A stretch of DNA of 9,770 nt from Acidimicrobiia bacterium (GTDB lineage Bacteria; Actinomycetota; Acidimicrobiia; Acidimicrobiales; Bin134), in assembly GCA_009843565.1 (NCBI GenBank), contig VYDF01000290.1, positions 1 to 9,770 of the forward strand, in the 5' to 3' direction. The position numbers and the translations under genes were made by a program. Positions within the stretch are counted from its first letter, which is position 1, and the number at the start of each line of letters is the position of its first letter. A model generated the notes under the pieces. That model did no database searches and was not told the DNA's origin. It saw only the letters and a program-made list of their open reading frames with translations. Of this stretch, positions 1 to 6,086 are shown one piece after another.

Positions 1-654
1 GTTGGGCACTGCGGTCCGCAGTTTTCCCGCGTCTACGGCTTGGGCTGTCTCGGTGCGGATCGGGACGGTGGCCACAACGGGGGCGCCGATGACCCGTTCG
101 CAGTCGGCTCGGGTGAGCGCCCGGCCGGGCTCGGCCACGAGCACAGCCTCGGTGGGCTTGATGGGCGCGCTCGCGATGCGGCGAAGCGACAGGTAGCAGG
201 CCCTGGTCACGACCGCCGATTTGTCCGCTTGGTGGACTACTTCTCGGCGGAACGCCTCGCGGTCGGTCTCGACCGGTCCCCAGCCGGGGCTGAAGGCGCC
301 CGCGTCCACCACCACCGGGGTGTCCATCTGTCTCAGGTGCTCGACCAGCTCGCCGGCCCGGCCGGGCTCTAGCTGGCTCTGGCCGGCGGGCAGCAGCGCC
401 AAGTCTGGGGTGAGGTCGACCATCGAGCGGTCGAGCATCTTTGTGCTCAGAGCGGTGCTGGACCATTCGCTGATGCCGGTGCTGTGTAGCTGGGTTTGCT
501 CGTCGGCGCCGAACACCGCCGGCTGGTCCCCGCACAGATCGACGAGGCAGACCTTCTCGGGGGGCCTCACGTGAGCCACAGCCCTCAAAGCCAACAGCCC
601 CGCGGTCACCGACACTCCCTGCCCTCCCTTGAGGCTCCAAAGCGCTATCAACAC
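1..654 (-). CDS. ParA/MinD-like ATPase with degenerate P-loop (3' end outside window)
   Basis: This is a partial gene: 218 codons are in the window and the frame runs off position 1 with no stop. The GTG start at 654 is preceded by a GGGGAAAG ribosome-binding-like stretch. The protein opens VLIALWSLKGGQGVSVT. It has the ParA signature lysine (K9), but position 14, where family members have the catalytic P-loop lysine, is valine. The A' motif LVDLCGDQ follows at about residues 40-47, and a Walker B-like PVVVDAGAF at about residues 115-123. It aligns along its whole visible length with the ParA-like gene at 2758-3778. ParA/MinD proteins are membrane- or nucleoid-cycling ATPases used in DNA segregation and placement of complexes. 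Loss of the P-loop lysine makes normal ATP hydrolysis doubtful. It lies 40 nt downstream of the 695-1630 gene and is probably co-transcribed. The family call is firm; a partition role is inferred. Confidence 0.8.
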   Translation of the reverse strand, partial: MLIALWSLKGGQGVSVTAGLLALRAVAHVRPPEKVCLVDLCGDQPAVFGADEQTQLHSTGISEWSSTALSTKMLDRSMVDLTPDLALLPAGQSQLEPGRAGELVEHLRQMDTPVVVDAGAFSPGWGPVETDREAFRREVVHQADKSAVVTRACYLSLRRIASAPIKPTEAVLVAEPGRALTRADCERVIGAPVVATVPIRTETAQAVDAGKLRTAVPN

Positions 655-694
655 GACTTTCCCCGCTTGGGTGCTGTTGTCGCGCCGGCCCGGC

Positions 695-1630
695 TCACAG
701 GTCGAGCCCAGCGTCGGGGCGGGGCGGCTCCTGCTCGGCTGCCAAGCCGGTCCTTAGGTGCGAGCGCAGCGGCTCGGGGGCTACGAGCTCGAATCCCTGC
801 TCCATGCGGGCGAAGCCCTCCAGGGGGTGGTCAGGGCGCCACCACAATGCGTTGGGGCTGACCGAGTTCGGCCCTGCCAGATAGCGGATGTAGGACGCGG
901 CGAGCATCGTCGCCGAGCTGTCTGCGAACTTCTCGGCCGGCTCGGCCAGGTCGATAGGGCACACCATCACCGTGTGGGCGGCGGGCACCGCCACCACCGC
1001 CCCCATCTCGCCGATGTGGGGAGCGGCTCGGGCCAAGTCCAAGAGGTGCGCCGACGCGAACATCGACTCGCCGATGTACACCTGGAAGTCGCCCGGCAGC
1101 TCGGGGGCCGTCTCGGCCCGCAGCTGATCGGCGGCCAGAGAGTTCGCCAGCGCGACAGCCATGACCTCGTCGCGCTCGACACCCCAGCCGTCGAAGTAGC
1201 CCTGGTCGACTGGGCACGCCGCCCCGCCGAGATCAACTGACAGGCACGACGACAACCCCAGCGGCAGAGGATCGACGACCGCGTCCACTTTGTCGGTGTG
1301 GACGCAGGTCACAACCCGGATACGCAGGTCATCGCGGACCTGCTCGTAGTCGGACAGCTTGTCGGACAGCGCGTCGGGGGAGAAGCCGTCGAGGCGCTCA
1401 ATGTGGTTGTAGACGATTGTCCGCCACTCCCCAGGATCAACAGTCCGGCACGTCTGAGCCAGATTCGACAGGCCCAACACGCAATCTAGCGACGGGACAG
1501 AAACCGTCCCATCGCCCTCGTCGACCGCGTACTCCCCGTACCGGGTGCCGACCACCTCCTCCACATGGGACAAGAACAGCTTGCGCTGCTCGTCTGACCA
1601 CATCGGACACCAAGAAGCCCTCGTTTCCAT
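695..1630 (-). CDS. Two-part protein: N-terminal WC..W..QR..FL module plus DUF1444-like C-terminal region
   Basis: This 311-aa protein starts at ATG 1630, with GGTGGGGG directly upstream. The same frame stays open to about 2122, but that extension runs antisense through the phosphoesterase gene and across the divergent repeats, so it is not used. Residues 7-83 form a module beginning WCPMWSDEQRKLFL, then YGE (31-33), DC (49-50) and EWR (68-70). It aligns without gaps to the C-terminus of the ParA-like protein at 2758-3778. The remainder alternates hydrophobic strands and helices: LSSCLSVDL, WGVERDEVMAVALANSL, VYIGESMFASAHLLDL, GAVVAVPAAHTVMVCPI, and NALWWRPDH near the end. This order resembles DUF1444/YtpQ-like proteins by eye, whose function is not well established. 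No signal peptide or membrane helix is seen. It is the first gene of a pair with the ParA-like gene at 654, behind the TTGCGACCGG repeats. The CDS is well supported; the family name is tentative. Confidence 0.8.
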   Translation of the reverse strand: METRASWCPMWSDEQRKLFLSHVEEVVGTRYGEYAVDEGDGTVSVPSLDCVLGLSNLAQTCRTVDPGEWRTIVYNHIERLDGFSPDALSDKLSDYEQVRDDLRIRVVTCVHTDKVDAVVDPLPLGLSSCLSVDLGGAACPVDQGYFDGWGVERDEVMAVALANSLAADQLRAETAPELPGDFQVYIGESMFASAHLLDLARAAPHIGEMGAVVAVPAAHTVMVCPIDLAEPAEKFADSSATMLAASYIRYLAGPNSVSPNALWWRPDHPLEGFARMEQGFELVAPEPLRSHLRTGLAAEQEPPRPDAGLDL

Positions 1631-1652
1631 GCCCCCACCATTCAACCCCCCA

Positions 1653-1717
1653 CCGGTCGCAACCGGCCGAAGCCCTGGATCGGACCGGTCGCAAGTCCCG
1701 AGAGGCCTTGCGACCGC
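1653..1717. promoter_or_regulatory. Cluster of TTGCGACCGG elements with a perfect 10-bp hairpin, upstream of the 695-1630 operon
   Basis: CCGGTCGCAA occurs at 1653-1662 and again at 1685-1694, a 32-bp step. An inverted copy, TTGCGACCGC, lies at 1708-1717. CGGTCGCAAG (1686-1695) and CTTGCGACCG (1707-1716) form a perfect 10-bp stem around an 11-nt loop. The nearest copy ends 22 bp upstream of the ATG at 1630 on the minus strand, so it probably overlaps the leader or promoter. No T-tract follows the stem, so it does not look like an intrinsic terminator. The same decamer appears in the 4581-4601 and 6269-6311 intergenic regions. The repeats are directly visible; an operator role is inferred from position. 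Confidence 0.6.
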
Positions 1718-1925
1718 GGTTGGCTCCCGGCCCGATCGCGGCAGCCAGTCGCGGGCACTGGCGCGGGGGTCGGCGCCGGCGCGGCGCCCAGACACGGCTG
1801 AAGGCGCCGGGAGACGACCGACTGCTGCGAACAGGACCGGGTCATTGCCTGCCTCCTGTGGAAATTCGGTGCCTGAGTCGAAGGTCGGGCTGGTAGTTGT
1901 GGAGGGGAGGTTGAAAGGAAGGGTC
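1718..1925. other. Rest of divergent intergenic region, no gene seen
   Basis: This is the plus-strand half of the divergent region between the genes starting at 1630 (minus) and 1926 (plus). Frames on both strands stay open through it, as expected for GC-rich DNA, but they show no recognisable domain or consistent codon pattern. The only clear element is the ribosome-binding stretch AAAGGAAGG at its right end, serving the phosphoesterase start at 1926. No confident -10/-35 pair was found. Confidence 0.4.
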
Positions 1926-2708
1926 GTGGCTTCTGGTGTTCTTCCCGCTCCGGCGGGCTCAAGGGTTGCCTTGGTCGGCGACACGCACGGGAACAAGGCG
2001 TGGACGCGCCGGGTGATCGGCGCGCTGGGCGCCGAGGGGGTGGACATGGTTGTGCAGCTCGGCGATTTCGGCTGGTGGCCCGGCAAGTGGTTCGCCAAGG
2101 ACGTGTCGCGGGCCGCGTTCATCGCGGGCGTCTCGGTGTGCTTTTTGGACGGGAACCACGAGAACCACGAGCAGTTGCGATTCCACGCCTCGCTCCGAGA
2201 CCCCGACCGCGGCCCCGCCGACCCGGTGGAGATGTATCCCAGCCTGTGGTATCTGCCGCGGGGCTGCGCCTGGGAGTGGCGCGGCGTGAGGTTCCGGGCG
2301 CTAGGCGGCGCCTACAGCATCGACCACGGCACCCGCACGCCGGGCCACGACCTGTTCCCCGCCGAGGAGGTCCCCTCGCCCGCCGACGCGGAGCGGGCGA
2401 TAGCCGGCGGGCCCGCCGATGTCCTGTTGTGCCACGACTACCCAGCGCTCGGCTACATTCTCAAAGGCCGGCCGCTGCCCGAGGCAGACGACCGGGCGTC
2501 CCGCCAGGTTCAGGACATGCTGGCGCAGGTGGCCGAGGCGATCCAACCGAAACTCGTCGTCCACGGCCACTGGCACCACGCCTACACAGTCGAGCTCGAC
2601 GGAGTCTCCGTGGTGGGCCTGGACTGCGACGGCACCGACCAGGCCATCGCCCTGTTGGACCTCGACACGCTCCAAACCACGGAGTGGTCGCTGCCCGGCC
2701 TGCCCTAA
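1926..2708 (+). CDS. Calcineurin-like metallophosphoesterase (260 aa)
   Basis: The GTG start at 1926 is chosen because AAAGGAAGG lies five to six bases upstream and the conserved fold begins shortly afterwards. The upstream open frame has no domain and crosses the repeat region. The full metal-site set is present: GDTHGN (residues 18-23), LGDFG (45-49), GNHEN (76-80), CHDYP (169-173) and HGHWH (213-217). These are the Asp, Asn and His ligands of a two-metal calcineurin-like phosphoesterase. Such enzymes cleave phosphomonoesters or phosphodiesters of proteins, nucleotides or nucleic acids, and the substrate cannot be told here. No signal peptide is seen, so it is probably cytoplasmic. It ends with TAA at 2706-2708, 49 nt from the convergent end of the ParA-like gene. 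A second, only distantly similar phosphoesterase lies at 4707, so two such enzymes sit among the ParA-like genes. Confidence 0.9.
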   Translation: MASGVLPAPAGSRVALVGDTHGNKAWTRRVIGALGAEGVDMVVQLGDFGWWPGKWFAKDVSRAAFIAGVSVCFLDGNHENHEQLRFHASLRDPDRGPADPVEMYPSLWYLPRGCAWEWRGVRFRALGGAYSIDHGTRTPGHDLFPAEEVPSPADAERAIAGGPADVLLCHDYPALGYILKGRPLPEADDRASRQVQDMLAQVAEAIQPKLVVHGHWHHAYTVELDGVSVVGLDCDGTDQAIALLDLDTLQTTEWSLPGLP

Positions 2709-2757
2709 GGCCGTTGGTGGCTGCGGCCGGCTACGACCCGCAATCCAGCTTCCAGGC

Positions 2758-3778
2758 CTACAGGCTGAGGCCGTCGGCTCGGGCGGGTGTGTCGGGGCGC
2801 TTTTGGTCCAGGATGCGGTTGGCGTAGTCGGTCTCCAGGAGGCGGTGGATGTTGAGGTGGAGCCAGTGCCGCCAGTCGCGGGGTTTGAGGTCTTGGCAGA
2901 TCTTGGCGGTGGCGGCGAGGTCTTTGTCGTCGTCGACGCCGAAGATCCACAGGCCGCCGGTTTCCTCGTTGATCTCGTGTTCGCCGTATTCGGACTCGAG
3001 CGCCCAGCTCGCCGCGGCCAGGAATCTGCGGCGCTGGTCGCGGTCCCACCAGGCGCACCAGGCTTTGGGCTCGGTGGCCGAGCCTTCGAGGTCTTGTTTT
3101 TTGATGCGGTTCTCGGCGGGCACGACGAGGCGGCGTAGCTGCTCGACGGGCTCCTTCCACGCCTGTTGGGCGATGTTGCCGCCGTCGGCGGCCAGGGCGA
3201 TGTCGCAGTCGTAGCCGATGGTGGCCAGCACTGGCGCACCTGTCGCTTGCTCGATGTCTTTTGGCCCCAGGGCCCGGCGGGTGTCGGCGACCATGACCAC
3301 TGCGGTGGGGGTGATCGAGTTGAGCGCGCCGCGGCGCAGCGCCAGATAGCAGGGTTTGGTCACCAGGATCGACGCTGGGGCGATCTCGGCTGCGATGCGG
3401 CGCAGCCGGTGGTCGCGGGCCTCGCCGCCTGCTTCGGGGTCGAGGGTTCCCGCGTCTATGATCACCGGCTCGATGGGGTGGGTGCCGATGAGCCACTCGT
3501 ACAGCTCTTCGGGGGTCGGTGGGCCCCCGGCCGCGGGGCAAAAGCCGCAGCGTGTCGGTGACGTGGAGGGCGTGGCGGCGTAGCTCTTCGGCGGGCTGTT
3601 GGCCGGCGGACCACTCCGCGATGCCTTGCTGGTGGCGGCCGGTGCGGAACAGGCTGGTCTGGTCGCCGCACAAGTCCACCAGAAGCGCCGGGCGGTCCGC
3701 TGAGGCGCCGACCGCGGCCATCGCGGTGGTGGTGCTTGTCCCTTGGCCGCCCTTGAGCGCCCACATGGTTGCCATCAT
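2758..3778 (-). pseudogene. ParA/MinD-like ATPase with fused C-terminal WC..W..QR..FL module, split by a one-base frameshift
   Basis: The ATG start at 3778 has GGGGAG seven bases upstream. The N-terminal part reads MMATMWALKGGQGTSTTT and includes the A' motif LLVDLCGDQ, then GIAEWSAG and LRLLP. After about position 3539 the homology moves to the frame that ends at TAG 2758: PPTPEELYEWLIGTHPIEP, the Walker B-like VIIDAGTL, and TKPCYLALRRG. Skipping one C of the CCCC on the coding strand (GGGG at 3535-3538) restores a 339-aa protein that matches the paralogue at 1-654. The P-loop lysine is threonine (T14). The last ~80 residues form a module (WCAWWDRDQRRRFL, YGE, DW, HLNIHRL) shared with the 695-1630 protein. 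It lies 57 nt behind the winged-helix gene, probably in one operon. The break may be a sequencing error, a recent mutation or, less likely, +1 recoding; the intact downstream frame suggests it is recent or artificial. Confidence 0.75.
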
Positions 3779-3835
3779 GGTCGTCTCCCCTTTCTGGGCA
3801 TGGTCAGCGGTACTGCGGCGCCGGCGGTCGGCGCG

Positions 3836-4501
3836 TCACAGGCCGGCCATTTTTGGGGCCGGGGTTCGGGCTGTGCGTTGGGCTGCGGGCGGGGCGAGCT
3901 CGGGCTGCGGGTCAGCGACCAGCTCGATTGCTGCTTTGGCTGCCTCTGTGCATGCCGCGGGGGGCACCCTCATCGCTTCCAGCCGGCGGGCTATCGACTC
4001 GGCCGACTCTCCCCTTCTCGCCAGCAGAAGGGCTGTGTGCCCGGCCCGTTCCGCGGCCTGTTCGCTCCACACGGCTGCGGCGGCCCCGGCGTCTTTGCTG
4101 TGGGAGGCCCGCAGATCATCGGGAAGGCGCAGTAAGTGCTGGCGCGACAGCACCGGCACAGACCGCCGCACCGCCCACAGCGAGTGCCCGGCCGCGGCCA
4201 GTCGGAACCTCTCCAGCCGATAGAACGCCCGCAGCGCCCCCTTGCCGCCCGCGGGGCTCACGCCGAGCTGGACCGACGCATCGGCCAGGCGCATCTCGAA
4301 TCCGTCGGGGTGTCTGTCGAACTGGTCGGCGACGTGGCGCAGCATCAGGACTTGCGTCGGCCCCAGCACGCTGGTCCAGTACTTCTCAACATAGGGGGAG
4401 CGCACAGCCACCCCTGCCGCCTCGGTGTGTGGGTCGTTCCACGGCTCGACCCACACCACCGGCGCCCCCCGGTCGCCGTCGGGCCCGCGCTCAGCGCTCA
4501 C
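3836..4501 (-). CDS. Winged-helix-like DNA-binding protein of plasmid/ICE type
   Basis: This is a 221-aa protein with GTG start at 4501 and TGA at 3836-3838. The ribosome-binding site is weak (GGGG about ten bases upstream), so the start is the least certain part. Residues 35-115 hold SPYVEKYWTSVLGPTQVLML, then LADASVQLGVSPAGGKGALRA, which reads as a helix-turn-helix with a wing (FYRLERFRLAAA, SLWAVRRSVPVLS). I recall SPYVE.YW..LGPT..L proteins as common uncharacterised actinobacterial genes with predicted winged-helix folds. The C-terminal part (from about 150) is alanine-rich helical: AAERAGHTALLLARRGESAE. It is first in a two-gene unit with the ParA-like gene, and directly behind the 16-bp palindrome. 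It could be the regulator that binds that repeat, a ParB-like partner or a replication accessory. The fold is moderately sure; the role is inferred. Confidence 0.7.
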   Translation of the reverse strand: MSAERGPDGDRGAPVVWVEPWNDPHTEAAGVAVRSPYVEKYWTSVLGPTQVLMLRHVADQFDRHPDGFEMRLADASVQLGVSPAGGKGALRAFYRLERFRLAAAGHSLWAVRRSVPVLSRQHLLRLPDDLRASHSKDAGAAAAVWSEQAAERAGHTALLLARRGESAESIARRLEAMRVPPAACTEAAKAAIELVADPQPELAPPAAQRTARTPAPKMAGL

Positions 4502-4706
4502 GGCGCCAGCCCCGGATCGCTGCGCACGAGGGCCTGGTGGCCGAAGGGTTCTGAGTCACGGCCCCACTATCGGCGGGCCGACCGGTCGCGACCGGTCGCA
4601 ACCCGCCCAAGCGCTTCGGCGGGCGACCCGCGAGACCAGCCGCCGGCCTAGTTGTGCGCCGTAAATTCGCTGGCGTGCCCGACCTCGGGGATGGGACGCT
4701 GCTGCG
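4502..4706. other. Divergent intergenic region between winged-helix gene and phosphoesterase
   Basis: This 205-bp gap separates the minus-strand gene starting at 4501 from the plus-strand gene starting at 4707. Its centre holds the tandem repeat annotated separately. On the minus strand a GATAGT sequence near 4569 could be a -10 element, but no well-spaced -35 was found. No small coding frame with a recognisable feature was seen. Confidence 0.4.
4581..4601. promoter_or_regulatory. Tandem CCGGTCGCRA repeat with a 16-bp perfect palindrome
   Basis: CCGGTCGCGA (4582-4591) is followed at once by CCGGTCGCAA (4592-4601), a 10-bp period close to one helical turn. ACCGGTCGCGACCGGT at 4581-4596 is a perfect 16-bp palindrome, as expected for a dimeric regulator. 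It lies 80 bp upstream of the winged-helix gene at 4501 and 105 bp upstream of the phosphoesterase at 4707, so it could act on either. The same decamer occurs at 1653-1717 and 6269-6311. Repeat and palindrome are directly visible; the operator role is inferred. Confidence 0.65.
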
Positions 4707-5309
4707 ATGGGCAGGTGGTACACGTCCGACCACCATTTCGGGCACCAAAACATCATCAGGTACTGCGGACGCCCCTTCCCCGATGCCGACGCCATGGACA
4801 AAGAGATGGTCGCCCGCTGGAACGATGCGGTTGCCGACGGCGACGAGGTGTGGATCCTCGGCGACCTGGTGATGGGCGGAAAGACCCAAGGACTCGCCGG
4901 CCATGTTGCCCGCCTCAAGGGGCGCAAGATCCTCGTGCCCGGAAACCACGACCGGTGCTGGCAGGGCAACAGAGACCACCGCTGGGAGCGGGCCGACTAC
5001 TACCACATCGGCGGATTGCACAAGATCTTCGACAATCCCGAGCCCCACGCCATCGCCGGCCAGCAGGTGCAGCTCAACCACTTCCCCTACAAGCTCGACG
5101 ACCGCTACGACACGAAATTCGCCAAATGGCGCCCCCAAGACGACGGAGACTGGCTCCTGCACGGCCACATCCACGAGAAATGGCGCCAACAACACCGCCA
5201 GATCAACGTCGGCGTCGACGCCTGGCACTTCGCCCCCGTCCCAGAACACACCATTGCCGACCTGATCTCACAAGGACCCGCGGACACCCCCAGCCCCGAC
5301 TACACCTGA
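4707..5309 (+). CDS. Metallophosphoesterase of the SDHHFGH type (200 aa)
   Basis: The ATG start at 4707 places the first metal motif at residue 7, the usual position for this short family. The ribosome-binding site is weak (GGGACG). Motifs in order are TSDHHFGHQNII (6-17), LGDLVMG (51-57), PGNHD (78-82), LNHFP (123-127), LHGHIHEKW (151-159) and NVGVD (167-171). All metal ligands of a two-metal calcineurin-like site are present. Proteins opening with SD.HFGH.NII are common in phages and mobile elements and are usually annotated only as metallophosphoesterase; the substrate is unknown. It shares only the general motif set with the 260-aa enzyme at 1926, so the two are not recent duplicates. It is transcribed away from the winged-helix/ParA unit and points toward the relaxase. 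A frame shifted by one base stays open past its stop (see 5310-5619). Confidence 0.9.
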   Translation: MGRWYTSDHHFGHQNIIRYCGRPFPDADAMDKEMVARWNDAVADGDEVWILGDLVMGGKTQGLAGHVARLKGRKILVPGNHDRCWQGNRDHRWERADYYHIGGLHKIFDNPEPHAIAGQQVQLNHFPYKLDDRYDTKFAKWRPQDDGDWLLHGHIHEKWRQQHRQINVGVDAWHFAPVPEHTIADLISQGPADTPSPDYT

Positions 5310-5687
5310 CCTGGGGGCGACCCAGACCCTAACCACTGGCGATCCGCGGCCTCGGACAACAGCGGCTGCCAGCAACCGGAATCGCAGCGGCGAGGGACTA
5401 GACGCCGCGGATCCACATGCCCGCCTGAACCCCGAACCATTCGACAAGACCACACAGAGCGAACCCGAAACCGACGACCGCAACCAGCCAACCGGAGTAC
5501 CCGACGCAACCGAGAACAGCCCCAGCACACCGAACCAGCACAAGGTGCAGCAGCCCTCAAACGAAAGCACCGACCCGAGGGCGAAGGCCATCTACACGCT
5601 TGCACTGAAGTGCCTGTGACCGGCAGCCGCCGCCTGTCTGGCGTCGAACGTCTGATGTATTCGATTGTCGACGCTTATGATGTGTCC
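5310..5687. other. Intergenic stretch, T-depleted, with an open frame but no start codon
   Basis: This region is 378 nt long with no confident gene. On the plus strand a frame stays open from 5266 to a TGA at 5617-5619. It would encode a hydrophilic, disordered-looking chain rich in Asn, Gln, Ser, Thr, Pro, Asp and Glu, ending AKAIYTLALKCL. Its codons become G/C-ending and coding-like after about 5400, but it has no ATG and no GTG or TTG with a ribosome-binding site near its beginning. Between 5461 and 5580 the plus strand has only 3 T against about 41 A. It could be a decayed gene, a tail of the preceding phosphoesterase lost by a frameshift, or a non-coding strand-asymmetric region. Confidence 0.4.
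5676..5681 (+). promoter_or_regulatory. -10 promoter element TATGAT for a leaderless transcript
   Basis: TATGAT ends six bases before the ATG at 5688. Transcription starting about seven bases downstream of a -10 hexamer would begin at or next to that ATG. No ribosome-binding sequence precedes the ATG, which fits leaderless translation, common in actinobacteria. No good -35 hexamer is present at 17-18 bp spacing. Confidence 0.5.
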
Positions 5688-6086
5688 ATGGGTCCCGTAC
5701 GCGAGTTGTCGGAGCTGGACGACAAGGAGCTGCGCTTTTTGCTCAACGACGACCGCCTCCCGCTGTCGGAGCAGATCAGGGTGCTCGACGAGCGCCGCCG
5801 CCGGGCCGCCGAGCTACGCAGGGAAGAGGAGCTGGCCGAGCTGGTGGCGTCCAGCGCGGCTCTGGGCGAACTGGAAGAGGCTGCCCGGCTGGTGGCCGAC
5901 GCCCAGGCCCGCCTCGACGAGGCCCGCAGGTACCGGCACATCTGCGCGCAGGCCGCGTTCGACGAGGGCCACACCGTGGTGGCGGTCGCCCAGGTGGCCC
6001 GCGTCGCCCGCTCCACAGCGATGAGGCTGCGAGACGAGCCGCCCGGCCCGCCAGCGCCACAGCGCTCCCCGCGGCCCGCGCGCTAG
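5688..6086 (+). CDS. Small coiled-coil protein with C-terminal helix-turn-helix (132 aa)
   Basis: ATG 5688 is preferred over an in-frame GTG at 5610. It sits right behind a TATGAT -10 element, and the extra 26 residues look unlike the rest. The protein opens MGPVRELSELDDKELRFLL. Residues 28-83 are a long charged amphipathic helix rich in Glu, Arg, Leu and Ala, typical of a coiled coil. Residues 82-116 (RYRHICAQAAFDEGHTVVAV, then AQVARVARSTAMRLRDE) read as a helix-turn-helix of the type where ARVARSTAMRLR is the recognition helix. The tail is short and Pro/Arg rich. I do not recognise a named family. Its place directly before the relaxase, with a 282-bp spacer containing repeats, suggests an accessory relaxosome protein or a regulator of transfer genes; this is inference. 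No transmembrane segment is seen. Confidence 0.75.
   Translation: MGPVRELSELDDKELRFLLNDDRLPLSEQIRVLDERRRRAAELRREEELAELVASSAALGELEEAARLVADAQARLDEARRYRHICAQAAFDEGHTVVAVAQVARVARSTAMRLRDEPPGPPAPQRSPRPAR

Noticed and set aside
1545..1925. In-frame upstream extension of the phosphoesterase gene
   Set aside because: The extension overlaps the start of the divergent gene and the repeats, has no domain content, and the ribosome-binding site AAAGGAAGG supports the GTG at 1926.
1631..2122. In-frame upstream extension of the 695-1630 gene to position 2122
   Set aside because: It runs antisense through the phosphoesterase gene and across the intergenic repeats, has no domain, and a good ATG with a G-rich ribosome-binding stretch exists at 1630.
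2709..2728. Short inverted repeat GGCCG/CGGCC between the convergent phosphoesterase and ParA-like genes
   Set aside because: A 5-bp stem with a 10-nt loop and no T-tract is too weak to call a terminator in GC-rich DNA.
2705..3530. Continuation of the ParA-like gene's first frame down to 2705
   Set aside because: Past about 3539 this frame is Arg/Pro-rich with no homology, while the adjacent frame carries Walker B and the C-terminal module, so it is the out-of-frame product of the frameshift.
4491..5249. Minus-strand open frame (252 codons) opposite the second phosphoesterase
   Set aside because: It lies antisense to a gene with a full set of catalytic motifs, and it crosses the palindromic repeat; no motif of its own.
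5268..5591. Minus-strand hydrophobic open frame that could look like a membrane protein
   Set aside because: Its hydrophobicity follows from the T-depleted opposite strand; no ribosome-binding site or clear membrane-helix pattern, so it is not called.
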